36,290 bases of DNA from Burkholderiaceae bacterium (GCA_004322135.1 SCSG01000043.1:1-36290), one strand, 5' to 3'; numbered from the stretch's first letter, positions 7,286-19,128 are shown. Notes: generated by a model not told the origin, from the letters alone. Program-made: numbers and translations.

Positions 7286-9015
7286 AACGCGGCCGCTTTT
7301 ATAATAGCCCTGTTCTGAATGTTCAAATGCCCTTGTGGCGTGCCCGGCTGGTACTGGTTCTGTTGATGCTGGGTTTTGTGGCATTGGCGGTGAAGGCATT
7401 GTATTTGCAAGGCATGTCCCAGGATTTTTTGCAGCAACAGGGTGAGCTGCGCTACGAGCGCACCCTTATTTTGCCGGCAACTCGCGGCAAGATCTTTGAT
7501 CGCACCGGGTCTGTCGTGTTGGCTTCCAGCGTACCGGTGCGCGCGATCTGGGCCATTCCCGAAGACACCAAAGGGGATGACCCCAAAGAGATCCAGGAAT
7601 TGGCCGGGCTTCTGGACATGCCTGTTACCGAGATACAGCGGCGTCTGTCCAAGGAAGACAAGAATTTTGTCTACTTGAAACGCCAGGTCTCTCTTGACCT
7701 GGCGGCCCGCATCAAGAAACTGAAGATTCCGGGCATTCATCAACAGGAAGAGATGCGCCGGTTCTATCCCGAAGGCGGTGTGATGGCCCACGTGGTGGGC
7801 TTCACAAATATCGAGGATCATGGGATCGAGGGAATGGAACTGGCCCACGATGCCGAACTTTCGGGACAACCGGGAAGCCGGCGGGTCATCAAGGACCGCC
7901 TGGGCCGGATCGTGGAGGACGTGAAGACAGTGGTGCCCCCCGTTGATGGTCAGGATTTGAGCCTGTCCATCGATGCGGGCGTCCAGTTCGACACGTATTC
8001 GGCGCTGAAAAAGGCCATGGAAGAGCACCAGGCCAAGTCGGCGGCAGCCATCGTCGTGGATGCGCGTACCGGAGAAGTCCTGGCCATGGTCAACCTGCCC
8101 ACGTACGATCCCAATGATCGCGAGGATCGCAAGGGGCCGGCATTGCGCAACCGGGTCATTACCGACACGTTCGAGCCGGGCTCCATCATGAAGCCGTTTA
8201 CCGCCGCCCTGGCGCTTGACCTGGGCCGGATCACGACCTCGACGATGTTCAACACCGGCAATGGCCATTATCACTACCAGGGTGTCACCATCTCGGATGT
8301 CAGTCGCAACGGTGTGCTGAACATTGCCGGCATTTTGCGTCGTTCCAGCAATATCGGCATGACCATGGTTTCCGAGTTGCTGACTTCGCAGGAAATGTGG
8401 ACGAAGTTCACCCAGCTGGGTTTTGGCCGTGCCCCGCAAGCCGATTTTCCCGGTGTGGCGACGGGCAGGCTGCGCCCCTGGGAGCGCTGGCGTCCCATTG
8501 AGCGCGCCACGATGGCGTATGGATATGGCCTGTCCGTTTCGCTGCTGCAGATCGCTCATGCCTATACGGCATTTGCACGCAATGGCGATATGGTTTCCCT
8601 GACGCTGTTGAAGCGGCGTGCCAAACCCACCAGCGTCCAGGTCTATACGCCTCGCGTGGCAGGTCTGATACGCGCCATGCTTGAGGCCGCTGCCGGGCCT
8701 GAAGGGGCCAAGCTGGCGCAGGTCAAGGGCTATCGTGTGGCGGGCAAAAGCGGCACGGCGCGGCAAATTGTCAATGGTCGTTACAGCACCAAGCAGTTTC
8801 GTGGGTCATTTGTGGGTTTCGCACCCGTTTCCGATCCGCGTATCGTCGTGGCTGTGACGATGGACGAACCGAAGGTAGGCGGCTATTACGGTGGCCGGAT
8901 AGCCGCCCCGGTGTTCTCGTCTATTGTGGCCAGCACCTTGCGTCGCATGGGCGTGCAGCCCGACGCACCCGACGCCCTGGTGGCGGTGGGTCCGAAAGAG
9001 GAGCTGAAACGATGA
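7282..9015 (+). CDS. ftsI: Septal peptidoglycan transpeptidase FtsI (PBP3)
   Basis: This 577-residue class B penicillin-binding protein cross-links peptidoglycan at the septum and works with FtsW. It has a membrane anchor at about residues 20-42, a pedestal domain, and a C-terminal transpeptidase domain with all three active-site motifs: S301-I-M-K304 (nucleophile Ser301), S355-S-N357 and K489-S-G-T492. The N-terminal R-G-K-I-F-D-R segment typical of class B PBPs is near residue 70. Start ATG 7282 has the SD GGGAG about eight bases upstream and overlaps ftsL by four bases; the stop overlaps murE/murF by four. A long open frame on the opposite strand here is only a codon-bias shadow. Confidence 0.97.
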   Translation: MKRGRFYNSPVLNVQMPLWRARLVLVLLMLGFVALAVKALYLQGMSQDFLQQQGELRYERTLILPATRGKIFDRTGSVVLASSVPVRAIWAIPEDTKGDDPKEIQELAGLLDMPVTEIQRRLSKEDKNFVYLKRQVSLDLAARIKKLKIPGIHQQEEMRRFYPEGGVMAHVVGFTNIEDHGIEGMELAHDAELSGQPGSRRVIKDRLGRIVEDVKTVVPPVDGQDLSLSIDAGVQFDTYSALKKAMEEHQAKSAAAIVVDARTGEVLAMVNLPTYDPNDREDRKGPALRNRVITDTFEPGSIMKPFTAALALDLGRITTSTMFNTGNGHYHYQGVTISDVSRNGVLNIAGILRRSSNIGMTMVSELLTSQEMWTKFTQLGFGRAPQADFPGVATGRLRPWERWRPIERATMAYGYGLSVSLLQIAHAYTAFARNGDMVSLTLLKRRAKPTSVQVYTPRVAGLIRAMLEAAAGPEGAKLAQVKGYRVAGKSGTARQIVNGRYSTKQFRGSFVGFAPVSDPRIVVAVTMDEPKVGGYYGGRIAAPVFSSIVASTLRRMGVQPDAPDALVAVGPKEELKR

Positions 9016-11810
9016 TGGCAACGGAAAAAATCATCGAGTGGCTCAAAGACACGGTCGCTTCTTCGGCCAACCTGCATCTGGATTCGCGCCAGGTTGAACG
9101 GGGGGATGTGTTCTTCGCCTGCCGTGGCAGCGTGACGGACGGGCATCTTTATATTCAGCAGGCCATCGACAACGGCGCTGCCGCCATTGTCATGCAGCCG
9201 GCAGGCAAGGCGGGGCAGTCGTTTCCCGTACCGGTGCTCGAGGTGGATGATTTGCCGGCGGAACTGGGTGCGGTGGCGCATGCGTGGTATGGCAAGCCTT
9301 CTGAAACCTTGTCAGTGATTGCCGTTACCGGCACCAACGGCAAGACGACGACCGTACAGTGGCTGGCTGCGGCCCTGAACGCCGGGAAGGTGCCTTGCGG
9401 CGCCATTGGCACGTTGGGCGTCATGATGCCCGACGGCTCGAACCTCGGAGGCGCGCTGACTACCCCCGACGTGCTGACTACACACCGCAGCCTGGCGGCA
9501 ATTCGCGACGCGGGGGGTAAGGTCGCGGCCATCGAAGCGTCGTCGATCGGGCTCGACCAGGGACGCCTGGATCATGTGCGCATAGAGATAGCCGGGTTCA
9601 CCAACCTTACGCACGATCATCTTGACTATCACAAGACGGTAGAGCGCTATAAAAAGGCCAAGTTCGCCCTCTTTGACTGGCCGGGGTTGCAGCATGCCGT
9701 CATCAACGTTGACGACGCGGCGGGTGTTGAACTGGCCAGCGCCATCGCCTCGCGTGAACCCCTTACGTATTCTCTGGGCGTGAACGACACTGCCCTGATC
9801 CAGGCCCGCGACATTCAGACGGGCACGTACGGACTCATTTTCAATCTTGAAACGCGGGATGGCGCGGCGCAAATCGTGACACGGCTGGTGGGGCAGCACA
9901 ATATCGCCAACCTGCTGCTGGTGGCCGGGGTGCTCCAGTATCTGGGCTGGCCACTGGCGCGGATTGCGCGTGTGCTGGCGACGTTGCGCCCGGTTCAGGG
10001 GAGGCTGCAGGTTGTCGAGCCCGAAGCCTGCGGCGACGCCACGAGCGCCACACCCATGGTCATAGTCGATTATGCGCATACGCCCGATGCACTTGAGCGC
10101 GCCCTGGTGGCGCTGCGGGAAGTTGCAGACGCACGTGTTGGCCGGCTGATCTGCGTGTTCGGCTGCGGCGGCCATCGGGACCGTGCCAAGCGCCCGCTCA
10201 TGGGTCGAATTGCCGAGCGCCTGGCCGATCGGGTCATTGTGACCAGCGACAATCCGCGCGACGAAGATCCGCACGCCATCCTTAAGGAAATTCTGACTGG
10301 CATGAAGCAGCCTCCCACTGTCGAGGTGGATCGGGCTTGCGCAATTCTGTCGGCCATATGGAATGCGCAGCCCCAGGACGTTGTGTTGCTGGCTGGCAAG
10401 GGTCATGAAACCTATCAGGAAGTGCAAGGGGTACGCACGACGTTCGACGACCGGGAATGGTCGCGTTTTGCACTGACGTGGATGCGTGGCGCATTGCTCA
10501 GCATGGATTCACGCTCCATCTCGCCGGGACAGATATTCCTGGCGTTCAAGGGCGACACGTTCGACGGACACGATTATCTTGACCAGGTGCATCTGGCAGG
10601 TGCGTGCGCGGCCATTGTCGAGCACCGACGCGCCAACGTGGCGTTGCCCCAGTTTGAACTTGGCGATACGCATCTGGCTCTGGGAAAAATGGGTGCCATG
10701 TGGCGTCGGCGTTTTGATGATTTGCCGGCGATTGCCGTGACTGGAAGCAATGGCAAGACGACGACCAAGGAAATGGTTGCATCCATCCTGAAGGCGTGGC
10801 ACGGCGAGCGAGAGTCGCTGGCAACGGCCGGCAATTTCAATAATGACATTGGTGTTCCCGTGTCGCTGCTGCGTCTTGCCAGCGAGCATCGTTCGGCGGT
10901 GTTTGAGCTGGGCATGAATCATCCGGGCGAGATCGCCAGGCTGGCCTGGATGGTGCGCCCCACGATTGCGCTGGTCAACAATGCGCAGCGTGAGCATCAG
11001 GAGTTCATGCACACTGTCGAGGCAGTCGCGCGGGAAAATGGCGCTGTGCTGTTGGCCCTGCCGCAGGATGGTGTGGCTGTTTTCCCGGGTGATGACACGT
11101 ACTCGGGATTGTGGCGTGATCTGGCTGCTCCCCGTCGCTGCATTACTTTCGGCATGGACGCAGCTTTCGACGTGCATGTCGATCAGATTCACGCAGAGTC
11201 CACACGGACATTGTGTCGGTTGCATACCCCCGTTGGTGAGTGCCTGGTAGAGCTGCGGGCCCCCGGTCTGCATAATCTGCGCAACGCCATGGCAGCGGCC
11301 GCATGCGCTGTGGCGGCAGGTGCGCCTCTTGATGTCATCAGTCAGGGTCTTGGAGACTTCCATCCGGTCTTTGGACGCATGCAGCCGCATCAGCTGGAGG
11401 ACGGCGTGCAGTTGATCGACGACACCTACAATGCCAACCCGGATTCGGTGCGTGCGGCTATTGATGTATTGGCCGGCCTGGGTGGCACCACCGTACTCGC
11501 GTTGGGCGACATGGCCGAGGTGGGTGATCAAGGTGAGGCCATGCATGCGGAGGTTGGCGCGTACGCCAGTGAGCGCGGGATCAGTACATTGCTGACGTAC
11601 GGGCTGGCGGCGCGGCACGCTGCGCAGGCATTTGGCGCGGGAGCAACGGCGTTTGATTCCATCGACGAGCTGATCGCGTGTCTGGTGGCGCTGGCGCCTG
11701 CCAATATTCTGGTCAAGGGATCACGCAGTACGCATATGGAGCGTGTTGTACGAGGTTTTATGGAATGGGTGATGAATAATAAGAACAAGGGGGAGCACGA
11801 TGCTGCTTGA
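9012..11810 (+). CDS. murE/murF: Fused MurE-MurF peptidoglycan ligase
   Basis: One 932-residue frame encodes two Mur ligases. The N-terminal half (about 1-485) is MurE: ATP loop GTNGKTTT at 107-114 and DNPR at 413-416, the signature of enzymes that add meso-diaminopimelate. The second half (about 488-932) is MurF, which adds D-Ala-D-Ala: it opens with the MurF-type [21 protein letters not shown], has ATP loop GSNGKTTT at 578-585 and later [10 protein letters not shown]. The two join almost without a linker, and the MurF N-terminus seems shortened. No SD stands before an internal ATG at the junction (10482), so separate MurF translation is unlikely. Such fusions are known in Bordetella. SD GAGGAG precedes ATG 9012. 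The end overlaps mraY by 11 bases. Confidence 0.96.
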   Translation: MMATEKIIEWLKDTVASSANLHLDSRQVERGDVFFACRGSVTDGHLYIQQAIDNGAAAIVMQPAGKAGQSFPVPVLEVDDLPAELGAVAHAWYGKPSETLSVIAVTGTNGKTTTVQWLAAALNAGKVPCGAIGTLGVMMPDGSNLGGALTTPDVLTTHRSLAAIRDAGGKVAAIEASSIGLDQGRLDHVRIEIAGFTNLTHDHLDYHKTVERYKKAKFALFDWPGLQHAVINVDDAAGVELASAIASREPLTYSLGVNDTALIQARDIQTGTYGLIFNLETRDGAAQIVTRLVGQHNIANLLLVAGVLQYLGWPLARIARVLATLRPVQGRLQVVEPEACGDATSATPMVIVDYAHTPDALERALVALREVADARVGRLICVFGCGGHRDRAKRPLMGRIAERLADRVIVTSDNPRDEDPHAILKEILTGMKQPPTVEVDRACAILSAIWNAQPQDVVLLAGKGHETYQEVQGVRTTFDDREWSRFALTWMRGALLSMDSRSISPGQIFLAFKGDTFDGHDYLDQVHLAGACAAIVEHRRANVALPQFELGDTHLALGKMGAMWRRRFDDLPAIAVTGSNGKTTTKEMVASILKAWHGERESLATAGNFNNDIGVPVSLLRLASEHRSAVFELGMNHPGEIARLAWMVRPTIALVNNAQREHQEFMHTVEAVARENGAVLLALPQDGVAVFPGDDTYSGLWRDLAAPRRCITFGMDAAFDVHVDQIHAESTRTLCRLHTPVGECLVELRAPGLHNLRNAMAAAACAVAAGAPLDVISQGLGDFHPVFGRMQPHQLEDGVQLIDDTYNANPDSVRAAIDVLAGLGGTTVLALGDMAEVGDQGEAMHAEVGAYASERGISTLLTYGLAARHAAQAFGAGATAFDSIDELIACLVALAPANILVKGSRSTHMERVVRGFMEWVMNNKNKGEHDAA

Positions 11811-12972
11811 ACTGGCGCGCTGGCTGTCGGATGCCCATCTACGCGCTTTTGGCGTGTTCGAATATATTACGTTGCGCGCCATGATGGCTTGTGGCACCGC
11901 CTTGATCATCGGTCTGTATGCCGGACCGCGTGTCATCCGCAAGCTGACCGAAATGAAAATCGGCCAGGCCGTGCGCACGTACGGGCCCGAATCTCATTTG
12001 AGCAAGAGTGGCACGCCCACCATGGGTGGTGTCCTGATTCTGATTTCAATAGCCGTCAGCACGTTGCTGTGGGCTGACTGGGCGAATCGTTTTGTCTGGG
12101 TGGTGCTGCTGGTCACGTTTGGGTTTGGCTGGGTTGGCTGGGCGGATGATTACAAGAAGGTCGTCAATCATGACCCGGAAGGCATGTCGCCGAGGCGCAA
12201 GTTCTTTTGGCAGGCGCTGATCGGAATCGTGGCATCCATTTATCTTACGTTTGCCGTGGCGGCGCCCGCGAATGCCGATCTGTGGCCACTGTTCCGCGAC
12301 TGGGTGCTTAGCGGGTTCACGATGCCGCTACCAACGCGCGCCGACCTGATTGTTCCATTCTTCAAAAGTGTGAGCTATCCGTTGGGTGTGTTCGGTTTTG
12401 CCACGCTGACCTGGCTGGTGATTGTGGGTTGCAGCAACGCGGTAAATCTGACCGATGGCCTGGACGGGCTTGCCATCATGCCGACGGTCATGGTCGGCTC
12501 CGCACTTGGCATCTTCGCCTATGTCGTGGGCCGTGTCGATTACTCGCGGTATCTGCTGTTTCCCTACATACCCGGAGCATCCGAGCTGATGGTGCTGTGT
12601 GCCGCAATTGCCGGCGCGGGCCTGGCCTTCTTATGGTTCAACGCCTATCCGGCTCAAGTCTTCATGGGTGATGTCGGTGCGCTTGCGCTGGGCGGCGCGC
12701 TGGGCACGATTGCGGTCATCGTGCGTCAGGAGATTGTGCTTTTTGTCATGGGTGGGGTGTTCGTTGTAGAGACGCTGTCGGTCATGCTGCAGGTGTCGTA
12801 TTTCAAGTACACGAAAAAGCGATATGGACAGGGGCGGCGAATTTTCCGAATGGCTCCATTGCATCATCACTTTGAGGTGAGCGGCTGGAAAGAGACGCAG
12901 GTGGTGGTGCGTTTCTGGATTATTACCATGATGCTGGTGCTGATTGGCCTGGCGACATTGAAACTGCGATGA
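11800..12972 (+). CDS. mraY: Phospho-MurNAc-pentapeptide translocase MraY
   Basis: Integral inner-membrane enzyme that transfers phospho-MurNAc-pentapeptide from UDP to undecaprenyl phosphate, giving lipid I. At 390 residues with about ten hydrophobic helices it is slightly longer than the E. coli protein (360). Conserved cytoplasmic motifs are visible: [10 protein letters not shown] (about residue 68), the Asp pair in WADDYKKV (about 115), [10 protein letters not shown] (about 217), [15 protein letters not shown] and the HHHFE near 350. The SD GGGGGAG precedes the ATG at 11800, which lies inside the end of murE/murF. The stop overlaps the murD start by four bases. Confidence 0.97.
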   Translation: MLLELARWLSDAHLRAFGVFEYITLRAMMACGTALIIGLYAGPRVIRKLTEMKIGQAVRTYGPESHLSKSGTPTMGGVLILISIAVSTLLWADWANRFVWVVLLVTFGFGWVGWADDYKKVVNHDPEGMSPRRKFFWQALIGIVASIYLTFAVAAPANADLWPLFRDWVLSGFTMPLPTRADLIVPFFKSVSYPLGVFGFATLTWLVIVGCSNAVNLTDGLDGLAIMPTVMVGSALGIFAYVVGRVDYSRYLLFPYIPGASELMVLCAAIAGAGLAFLWFNAYPAQVFMGDVGALALGGALGTIAVIVRQEIVLFVMGGVFVVETLSVMLQVSYFKYTKKRYGQGRRIFRMAPLHHHFEVSGWKETQVVVRFWIITMMLVLIGLATLKLR

Positions 12973-14501
12973 ATACTTATTCTTTTCCGTCGATCGAAGC
13001 GGGTACGCTGACCCTTATTCTGGGGTTGGGCGAGACGGGTGTTGCTGCGGCATTGTGGTGCGCGAGGCATGGTGCCTGCCTGCGCGTGCTGGATACTCGC
13101 GTACAGCCCGGCGGTCTGGGTGCGCTGCAGGCGGGGCTGGACAGTGCCGACGTGGATTTCCGGCTTGGTGAAGAGCACATGAACGAAGACGCGCTGACCG
13201 ACGTGACGCGTATCGTCCTTAGTCCGGGGTTGGCGCCGTCGCACGAGCCGGTCAAGTCGTTTCTGGCCCTGGCCGCCGCGCGGCAAATAGAAATACTGGG
13301 TGAAATCGAGCTGTTCGCGCGTGCGCTGGCCGACATGGCCGAGCAGGGCTATCGCCCGAATGTTCTGGCGGTAACCGGAACAAACGGCAAGACAACCGTC
13401 ACGGTCATGACGCGACTGCTGGTGCAGGCCTGCGGGCGCACTGCCCGTGCGGCGGGCAATATCAGTCCGGCAGCCCTGGCGGCCTTGAGCGACGCCATCG
13501 ATCGCGCTGAACTGCCCGATGTGTGGGTGCTGGAGCTGTCCAGCTTCCAGATGGAGTCCACCTCGTCGCTGGTGCCGGATGCAGCCACTGTGTTGAATGT
13601 GACTCAGGATCATCTGGACTGGCACGGGTCCATGCAGGCTTATGCCGGGGCGAAGGCAAAATTGCTGGCGATGTCCAAAGTGGCGGTGGTGAATCGTGAC
13701 GATCCACTGGTGACAGCCATGGTTGTCGGTCGCGATGTCAGCACAGTGCAGTCCTTTGGTAGCGACACACCCCGTTGGGTAGGCGACTTGGGGCTGGAGG
13801 TCAGCCATGGCGTCGCCTGGCTTTGCGCCAATGTGCCCGAAGATTTTGATTTGCCGGCGTCAGGCCAGCGCAAGCGGCGCAAAGCCGCTTCGCAGCCCGA
13901 GCGTGAAACCGGCATTCTTTCGCGTTTGATGCCAGCTGATGCGTTGCGGGTGCGGGGCCGGCACAACGCGCTCAACGCGCTGGCAGCGCTTGCGTTGGCG
14001 CGCAGCCTGGGCCTAGGTTGGGCGCCGATGTTGCGCGCACTCAGGGATTACGGCGGTGAGCCCAATCGCGCCGAATTTGTTCGTGCCATTGCCGGCGTTG
14101 ATTTCGTCAACGACAGCAAGGGAACAAACGTGGGAGCCACGGTAGCCGCGCTTAATGGGCTGGGCCAGAAATCCGTCCTGATTGCAGGGGGCTTGGGCAA
14201 GGGGCAAGATTTTTCACCATTGCTTGATGTGGTGCGCACGCATGGCCGTGCGGTGGTTCTCATAGGCCGGGATGGCCCCATTATTGGTGATGCGCTGGCC
14301 GCAGCGGGTTTACCCATTGAGCATTGCACCACGCTTGCGCAAGCCGTGGCGCGAGGGTTTGCGCTTGCACAGCCCGGCGATGCCGTATTGTTGTCACCCG
14401 CATGCGCCAGCATGGACATGTTCCGCAACTACAAGCATCGCGGCGCGGAATTTGTTGAAGCGGTGCGCAGCTTGGCGCTTGATAGCGGAGAGATGGCATG
14501 A
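12969..14501 (+). CDS. murD: UDP-MurNAc-L-alanine:D-glutamate ligase MurD
   Basis: Cytosolic ATP-dependent ligase that adds D-glutamate to UDP-MurNAc-L-Ala. It is 510 residues, against about 440 in E. coli. The N-terminal domain starts with [13 protein letters not shown]. The ATP loop GTNGKTT is at residues 137-143, followed by [20 protein letters not shown] and the C-terminal domain with NDSKGTN and GGLGKGQDF. The extra length includes a basic insert around residues 297-315 ([14 protein letters not shown]). There is no obvious SD, but the four-base ATGA overlap with mraY suggests coupled translation; ftsW follows with the same overlap. Confidence 0.96.
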   Translation: MNTYSFPSIEAGTLTLILGLGETGVAAALWCARHGACLRVLDTRVQPGGLGALQAGLDSADVDFRLGEEHMNEDALTDVTRIVLSPGLAPSHEPVKSFLALAAARQIEILGEIELFARALADMAEQGYRPNVLAVTGTNGKTTVTVMTRLLVQACGRTARAAGNISPAALAALSDAIDRAELPDVWVLELSSFQMESTSSLVPDAATVLNVTQDHLDWHGSMQAYAGAKAKLLAMSKVAVVNRDDPLVTAMVVGRDVSTVQSFGSDTPRWVGDLGLEVSHGVAWLCANVPEDFDLPASGQRKRRKAASQPERETGILSRLMPADALRVRGRHNALNALAALALARSLGLGWAPMLRALRDYGGEPNRAEFVRAIAGVDFVNDSKGTNVGATVAALNGLGQKSVLIAGGLGKGQDFSPLLDVVRTHGRAVVLIGRDGPIIGDALAAAGLPIEHCTTLAQAVARGFALAQPGDAVLLSPACASMDMFRNYKHRGAEFVEAVRSLALDSGEMA

Positions 14502-15691
14502 GCCTGTTCGCCGATCTGACCTCGGGTGTAAATGCCGTACGGCCCGGCCGGACGTCCATGCCCAATTTTGACATGGGTGTCATCATCGCGACCATCGCAC
14601 TGGTGATGTTTGGTCTGCTTATGGTGTATTCGGCTTCCATCGCTCTGGCAGATGGGCCGCGCTATGAGAGCTATGGCCGTTTCTATTTTGTGGCCCGGCA
14701 TGCGTTGTTCGCGCTTATCGGCGTGCTTTCCGTTGCGTTTGTATTAAGCATTCCCATGAAGGTCTGGAACAAGATGGCCGTGCCGCTGTTTATTCTAAGC
14801 ATGGTGTTGCTGCTGATTGTGCTTGTCCCGGGCGTTGGCCGCGAAGTGAACGGCGCCCGGCGCTGGCTGCCTCTGGGGCCGCTGAACTTCCAGCCGTCCG
14901 AACTCATGAAAGTAGCCATCATTCTGTATGCCGCCGACTATACGGTGCGCAAGCAGGAGCACCTGCATACGTTTCTGCGTGGGTTTGTACCGATGGCCAC
15001 CGCACTGGCTGCGGTCGGTATGGTGCTGCTTCTGGAGCCCGATCTGGGGGCGTTCATGGTGATAGTGGCCATTGCCGTGGGCATACTTTTCATTGGTGGC
15101 ATTAACGGCAAGCTGTTTTCCAGTCTGCTGGCTGTGCTTGTGTCCAGTTTCCTTTTGTTGATCTGGGCGTCGCCGTGGAGGCGCGAGCGTCTGTTCGTAT
15201 ATCTGGACCCATGGAATCCGGAGAACACGTATGGCAGTGCCTATCAGTTGTCGCATTCGCTGATCGCTTTCGGCCGTGGCGAGTGGCTGGGAGTGGGCCT
15301 GGGCAACAGTATCGAGAAACTGCATTACCTGCCCGAGGCGCATACCGATTTTATTGTCGCCGTCATTGGCGAAGAACTCGGGTTTGTTGGCGTAGCCTGC
15401 CTGATCTGCGTTTTTGCTTTTCTCGTATGGCGCGGCTTCGACATCGGACGTCAGGCGATCGCAATGGAAAGGATCTTCAATGGCCTGGTGGCGCAAGGTG
15501 TGGCGTTGTGGTTTGGGGTACAGACTTTCATCAATATCGGAGTTTGCGTGGGCCTGCTGCCGACCAAGGGATTGACCTTGCCGCTGGTCAGCTACGGCGG
15601 CTCCGGCATTGTCATGAATCTTATTGCCGTGGCACTGTTGCTGCGAGTGGATTATGAGAACCGGAACATGATGCGGGGTAAGCGGACATGA
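14498..15691 (+). CDS. ftsW: Septal peptidoglycan glycosyltransferase FtsW
   Basis: SEDS-family polymerase that strings lipid II into glycan chains at the septum, partnered with FtsI. The 397-residue protein has about ten membrane helices after a cytoplasmic tail of roughly 25 residues. Motifs seen are [20 protein letters not shown] (about 124-143), the EPDLG segment, the PEAHTDFI motif with the presumed catalytic Asp at 284, and the C-terminal PLVSYGGSG. The SD GGAGAG lies just before ATG 14498. It overlaps murD by four bases and murG by four. Confidence 0.96.
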   Translation: MSLFADLTSGVNAVRPGRTSMPNFDMGVIIATIALVMFGLLMVYSASIALADGPRYESYGRFYFVARHALFALIGVLSVAFVLSIPMKVWNKMAVPLFILSMVLLLIVLVPGVGREVNGARRWLPLGPLNFQPSELMKVAIILYAADYTVRKQEHLHTFLRGFVPMATALAAVGMVLLLEPDLGAFMVIVAIAVGILFIGGINGKLFSSLLAVLVSSFLLLIWASPWRRERLFVYLDPWNPENTYGSAYQLSHSLIAFGRGEWLGVGLGNSIEKLHYLPEAHTDFIVAVIGEELGFVGVACLICVFAFLVWRGFDIGRQAIAMERIFNGLVAQGVALWFGVQTFINIGVCVGLLPTKGLTLPLVSYGGSGIVMNLIAVALLLRVDYENRNMMRGKRT

Positions 15692-16761
15692 CAGCGCGCA
15701 CCTTGTTGATTATGGCTGGCGGTACTGGCGGACATATTATGCCGGGCCTGGCCGTGGCGCACGAAATGCATCAGCGTGGCTGGCGTGTCGTGTGGCTGGG
15801 TCACCCGGAGCACATGGAAGGGCGTCTTGTGCCTGCGCACAATATAGATATGGTGACGATGCGTTTTTCGGGCGTGCGTGGCAAAGGTGTCGCTGCACTC
15901 GTGAAACTGCCGTTTACGTTGTTTGCGGCGTGTGTGCAGGCATTGCGCCGCCTGCGGGAAGTTCGGCCGGACGTGGTGCTTGGCATGGGAGGTTATGTGG
16001 CTTTTCCCGGTGGCCTGATGGCCGCCTTGCGCCGCATTCCACTTGTCATTCATGAGCAGAACGCCGTGGCCGGCACGGCCAATCGTTGGCTTGCCAAAGT
16101 TGCGCGCAAGGTTCTGGTCGGTTTTCCGGGCGCGTTGCCGGGTGCGTTGATGGTTGGCAATCCCGTGCGGCAAGAGGTGCTGCGGCTACCTTTGGCCGCA
16201 CAACGATATGGGGCGCGTCAAGGGGCGCTGAATATGCTGGTCGTAGGCGGAAGCCTTGGTGCCCAGGCGCTTAATTCCATCGTGCCCGAGGCGCTGGCGC
16301 AAATGAGCGCGGGTGATCGTCCGAACGTCGTGCATCAGGCCGGAGAACAGCATCTTGAGGCCGTGCGCGCTACTTATGACCGCCTGGGTGTCGAGGTGCG
16401 GTGCGTGGGGTTTATCGACGATATGGCAGCGGCGCTGGCGCAAGCGGACCTGCTGGTTTGCCGCGCTGGTGCGATGACGGTTGCCGAGGTGGCGGCAGCG
16501 GGAGTGGCCGCGTTGTTTGTGCCATTGCCTGGCGCCATCGATGATCATCAGACGGCCAACGCCAGCTATTTAAGTGAATGCCACGGCGGCTGGTTGCAAA
16601 GACAGTCCGAGTTTTCGGCCTCATGGCTTGCCCTGTGGCTCAAAGCGCGTACGCGCCAGGAACTGCTTCAGGTGGCGGCTCATGCTCATGAGCATGCAAG
16701 TCTGACTGCGACACAGCAGATTGCGGACGCGTGCGAGCAGGTATCAAGGAGGGCTGCATGA
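15688..16761 (+). CDS. murG: Lipid II synthase MurG
   Basis: Membrane-associated N-acetylglucosaminyl transferase that turns lipid I into lipid II on the cytoplasmic face. It is 357 residues, the usual length, with two Rossmann-like domains. Key motifs are GGTGGH (residues 11-16), [39 protein letters not shown] and [24 protein letters not shown] for the UDP-GlcNAc pocket. Its stop codon overlaps the murC ATG by four bases, and the SD for murC (AGGAGGG, 16747-16753) lies within its last codons. Confidence 0.97.
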   Translation: MTARTLLIMAGGTGGHIMPGLAVAHEMHQRGWRVVWLGHPEHMEGRLVPAHNIDMVTMRFSGVRGKGVAALVKLPFTLFAACVQALRRLREVRPDVVLGMGGYVAFPGGLMAALRRIPLVIHEQNAVAGTANRWLAKVARKVLVGFPGALPGALMVGNPVRQEVLRLPLAAQRYGARQGALNMLVVGGSLGAQALNSIVPEALAQMSAGDRPNVVHQAGEQHLEAVRATYDRLGVEVRCVGFIDDMAAALAQADLLVCRAGAMTVAEVAAAGVAALFVPLPGAIDDHQTANASYLSECHGGWLQRQSEFSASWLALWLKARTRQELLQVAAHAHEHASLTATQQIADACEQVSRRAA

Positions 16762-18164
16762 AACATAGAATACGCAGTCTGCATTTTGTTGGGATCGGCG
16801 GCTCGGGCATGAGTGGCATCGCGGAAGTTCTGCTTAACCTTGGCTATATCATCAGTGGCTCGGATATTCAGGAATCGGCGGTTACCCGTCGCCTCGCGAG
16901 TCTGGGTGCCAAGGTCACCATTGGGCACGATGCTGCCAATATCAAGGGTGCCGGTGCGCTCGTAACGTCGACGGCTGTGGCTGGAGACAACCCGGAAGTG
17001 ATTGCTGCGAGGGCCGCACACATTCCCGTGGTACCACGGGCGCTGATGCTGGCGGAGCTTATGCGCCTGAAGCGCGGCATAGCCGTTGCTGGCACGCATG
17101 GCAAGACCACGACTACCAGCCTGGTGGCCAGTGTGTTGGCTGGTGGTGGGCTTGATCCTACGTTCGTGATTGGTGGGCGCCTGACGTCGGCGGGTGCCAA
17201 TGCCCGTCTGGGCCAGGGCGAGTACATCGTGGTCGAGGCGGACGAGTCGGACGCGTCGTTCCTGAATTTGCTGCCGGTGATGGCTGTCATCACGAATATC
17301 GACGTGGACCACATGGACACGTATGGTCACGACGTCGCCAAGCTCAAGAGCGCCTTCATCGAGTTCACACATCGCCTGCCTTTTTATGGCAGCGCCATCG
17401 TATGTAGCGATGACGCCAATGTGCGCGAGATTCTTCCTTTCATTTCACGTCCGGTGACGACGTACGGACTGAACGCCGATGCTCTTGTCCGGGCCCAGAA
17501 CGTGCGTGCGCATGGCACGGTGATGCACTTTGATGTTGAACGCCGCAGCGCGTCGGGGAGCCTGCCGTCGTTGTCGCTCACATTGAATCTTCCGGGGGTG
17601 CATAACGTGCTTAATGCCCTGGCTGCCGTTGCCGTGGCGACCGAACTGGGGGTACCGGATGCTGCTATCGCCGAAGCGCTGGCCGTGTTTACGGGCGTGG
17701 GTCGCCGCTTTACCCAGCATGGTGTTTTTCCCGTGCCGGCAACGCAGGGCGGCGGGGAATTCACGCTTGTTGATGATTATGGCCATCACCCGGTGGAAAT
17801 GGCGGCAACACTCGCAGCGGCGCGTGGCGCCTGGCCGGGACGCCGTATTGTGCTGGCTTTCCAACCGCACAGGTATACGCGCACGCGCGATTGTTTTGAA
17901 GATTTTGTCAAGGTGCTCAGTTCGGCGGATGCGGTGTTGCTCACCGACGTATATCCGGCGGGTGAACAGCCGTTGGTCGCGGCGGATGGACGCTCGCTCG
18001 CCCGCGCCATACGCGTGGCGGGCAAGGTCGAGCCGATATTTGTCGAGGACGTTGCGGATTTGCCGCAGGCCGTCGTTGATTTCGTGGTGGGAGGCGACGT
18101 GGTAATAGTGATGGGGGCTGGATCCATCAGCAAGGTTCCCGCGCGCATAGGAGAACTGGCATGA
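16758..18164 (+). CDS. murC: UDP-MurNAc:L-alanine ligase MurC
   Basis: Cytosolic ATP-dependent ligase that starts the stem peptide by adding L-alanine to UDP-MurNAc. It is 468 residues. The N-terminal domain shows [15 protein letters not shown] (about 11-25), the ATP loop GTHGKTTT is at 112-119, then [11 protein letters not shown], the [10 protein letters not shown] region and the C-terminal DDYGHHPVE and FQPHRYTRT. The frame is open nine codons upstream, but ATG 16758 has an ideal SD (AGGAGGG) and gives the normal N-terminus. It overlaps murG and ddl by four bases each. Confidence 0.97.
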   Translation: MKHRIRSLHFVGIGGSGMSGIAEVLLNLGYIISGSDIQESAVTRRLASLGAKVTIGHDAANIKGAGALVTSTAVAGDNPEVIAARAAHIPVVPRALMLAELMRLKRGIAVAGTHGKTTTTSLVASVLAGGGLDPTFVIGGRLTSAGANARLGQGEYIVVEADESDASFLNLLPVMAVITNIDVDHMDTYGHDVAKLKSAFIEFTHRLPFYGSAIVCSDDANVREILPFISRPVTTYGLNADALVRAQNVRAHGTVMHFDVERRSASGSLPSLSLTLNLPGVHNVLNALAAVAVATELGVPDAAIAEALAVFTGVGRRFTQHGVFPVPATQGGGEFTLVDDYGHHPVEMAATLAAARGAWPGRRIVLAFQPHRYTRTRDCFEDFVKVLSSADAVLLTDVYPAGEQPLVAADGRSLARAIRVAGKVEPIFVEDVADLPQAVVDFVVGGDVVIVMGAGSISKVPARIGELA

Positions 18165-19111
18165 TCACGCCGTTCGGGCATGTTGGAGTGCTATACGGTG
18201 GCCGTTCGGCAGAGCGAGAGGTCTCGCTCATGTCAGGAACAGGTGTCTGCGCCGCGTTGCGCGCCGAGGGCGTGGATGCGCACTTGTTCGATACCGGAAC
18301 ACGCACGCTCATCGATCTGGCCAATGCCGGGTTCGATCGAGTGTTCATTGCGCTGCACGGGCGCTACGGCGAAGACGGAACCGTGCAGGGTATGCTCGAG
18401 CTGATGCGCGTGCCGTACACCGGCAGCGGCACGCTGGCGTCCAGTTTGGCCATGGACAAGATCATGACCAAGAAGGTGTGGCTGGAGTGCGGGTTGCCCA
18501 CCCCTGCTTATGCAGTGCTTGCCGGTGCTGCCGATTTTGATCGGTCCATTGCCGACCTCGGTCTGCCGCTTATCGTGAAGCCGCCCCACGAGGGTTCGAC
18601 GCTGGGCCTGACACGGGTGACCGAAGCATCCCAGATGCCGGCGGCGTATGCGCTCGCGGCGCGCTACGATGCTCAGGTGCTGGCCGAGGCGTTTGTTGCC
18701 GGCCGTGAATTGACCGTGCCGATATTGGGCAAGGGCAGCACGGCGCGGGCGCTGCCGATCGTGGAAATTGTGGCGCCTCAGGGCAATTATGACTACGAGC
18801 ACAAATATGCGTCGAACGACACTCAGTATATTTGCCCCGCTCGACTGGACCCGGCACTTGCCCGCGAGGTGCAGCGGCTTGCTGTGGAGTCTTATACCTC
18901 GCTTGGTTGTGAAGGCTGGGGCCGCGCCGATTTCATGCTGGATGCCCAGGACAGACCCTGGCTGCTGGAAATGAATACGTCGCCAGGCATGACCAGCCAT
19001 TCGCTGGTGCCCATGGGGGCCAAGGCCGAGGGTATGAGTTATAGCCAGCTTTGCCTGACCATTCTCCAAAGCGCGTCCTGCAAAGTGCAGCCGCCGCCCG
19101 GTTCGTACTGA
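18161..19111 (+). CDS. ddl: D-alanine--D-alanine ligase
   Basis: ATP-grasp enzyme of the DdlB type that makes the D-Ala-D-Ala dipeptide used by the MurF half of the fusion upstream. It is 316 residues, the normal size. Motifs are [17 protein letters not shown] near residue 7, [12 protein letters not shown] near 66, [24 protein letters not shown] and the C-terminal [16 protein letters not shown], which carries metal-binding residues. The SD AGGAGA is about seven bases before the ATG, which overlaps the murC stop by four bases. ftsQ begins 17 bases downstream. Confidence 0.96.
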   Translation: MITPFGHVGVLYGGRSAEREVSLMSGTGVCAALRAEGVDAHLFDTGTRTLIDLANAGFDRVFIALHGRYGEDGTVQGMLELMRVPYTGSGTLASSLAMDKIMTKKVWLECGLPTPAYAVLAGAADFDRSIADLGLPLIVKPPHEGSTLGLTRVTEASQMPAAYALAARYDAQVLAEAFVAGRELTVPILGKGSTARALPIVEIVAPQGNYDYEHKYASNDTQYICPARLDPALAREVQRLAVESYTSLGCEGWGRADFMLDAQDRPWLLEMNTSPGMTSHSLVPMGAKAEGMSYSQLCLTILQSASCKVQPPPGSY

Positions 19112-19128
19112 GAAGGGGGAACTGGATA

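Noticed and set aside
7225-8766. A 513-codon open frame on the minus strand across ftsI
   Set aside because: It is fully antisense to a gene with all PBP active-site motifs, has no recognisable domain, and is rich in His, Gln and Arg as expected for a codon-bias shadow. Similar shadows lie opposite pyrC, murE/murF, lpxC, secA and ddl.
9250-10732. The 15-base string GATGATTTGCCGGCG occurring twice in murE/murF
   Set aside because: Both copies encode Asp-Asp-Leu-Pro-Ala with preferred codons and are not in equivalent positions of the two halves. This is best explained by codon bias.
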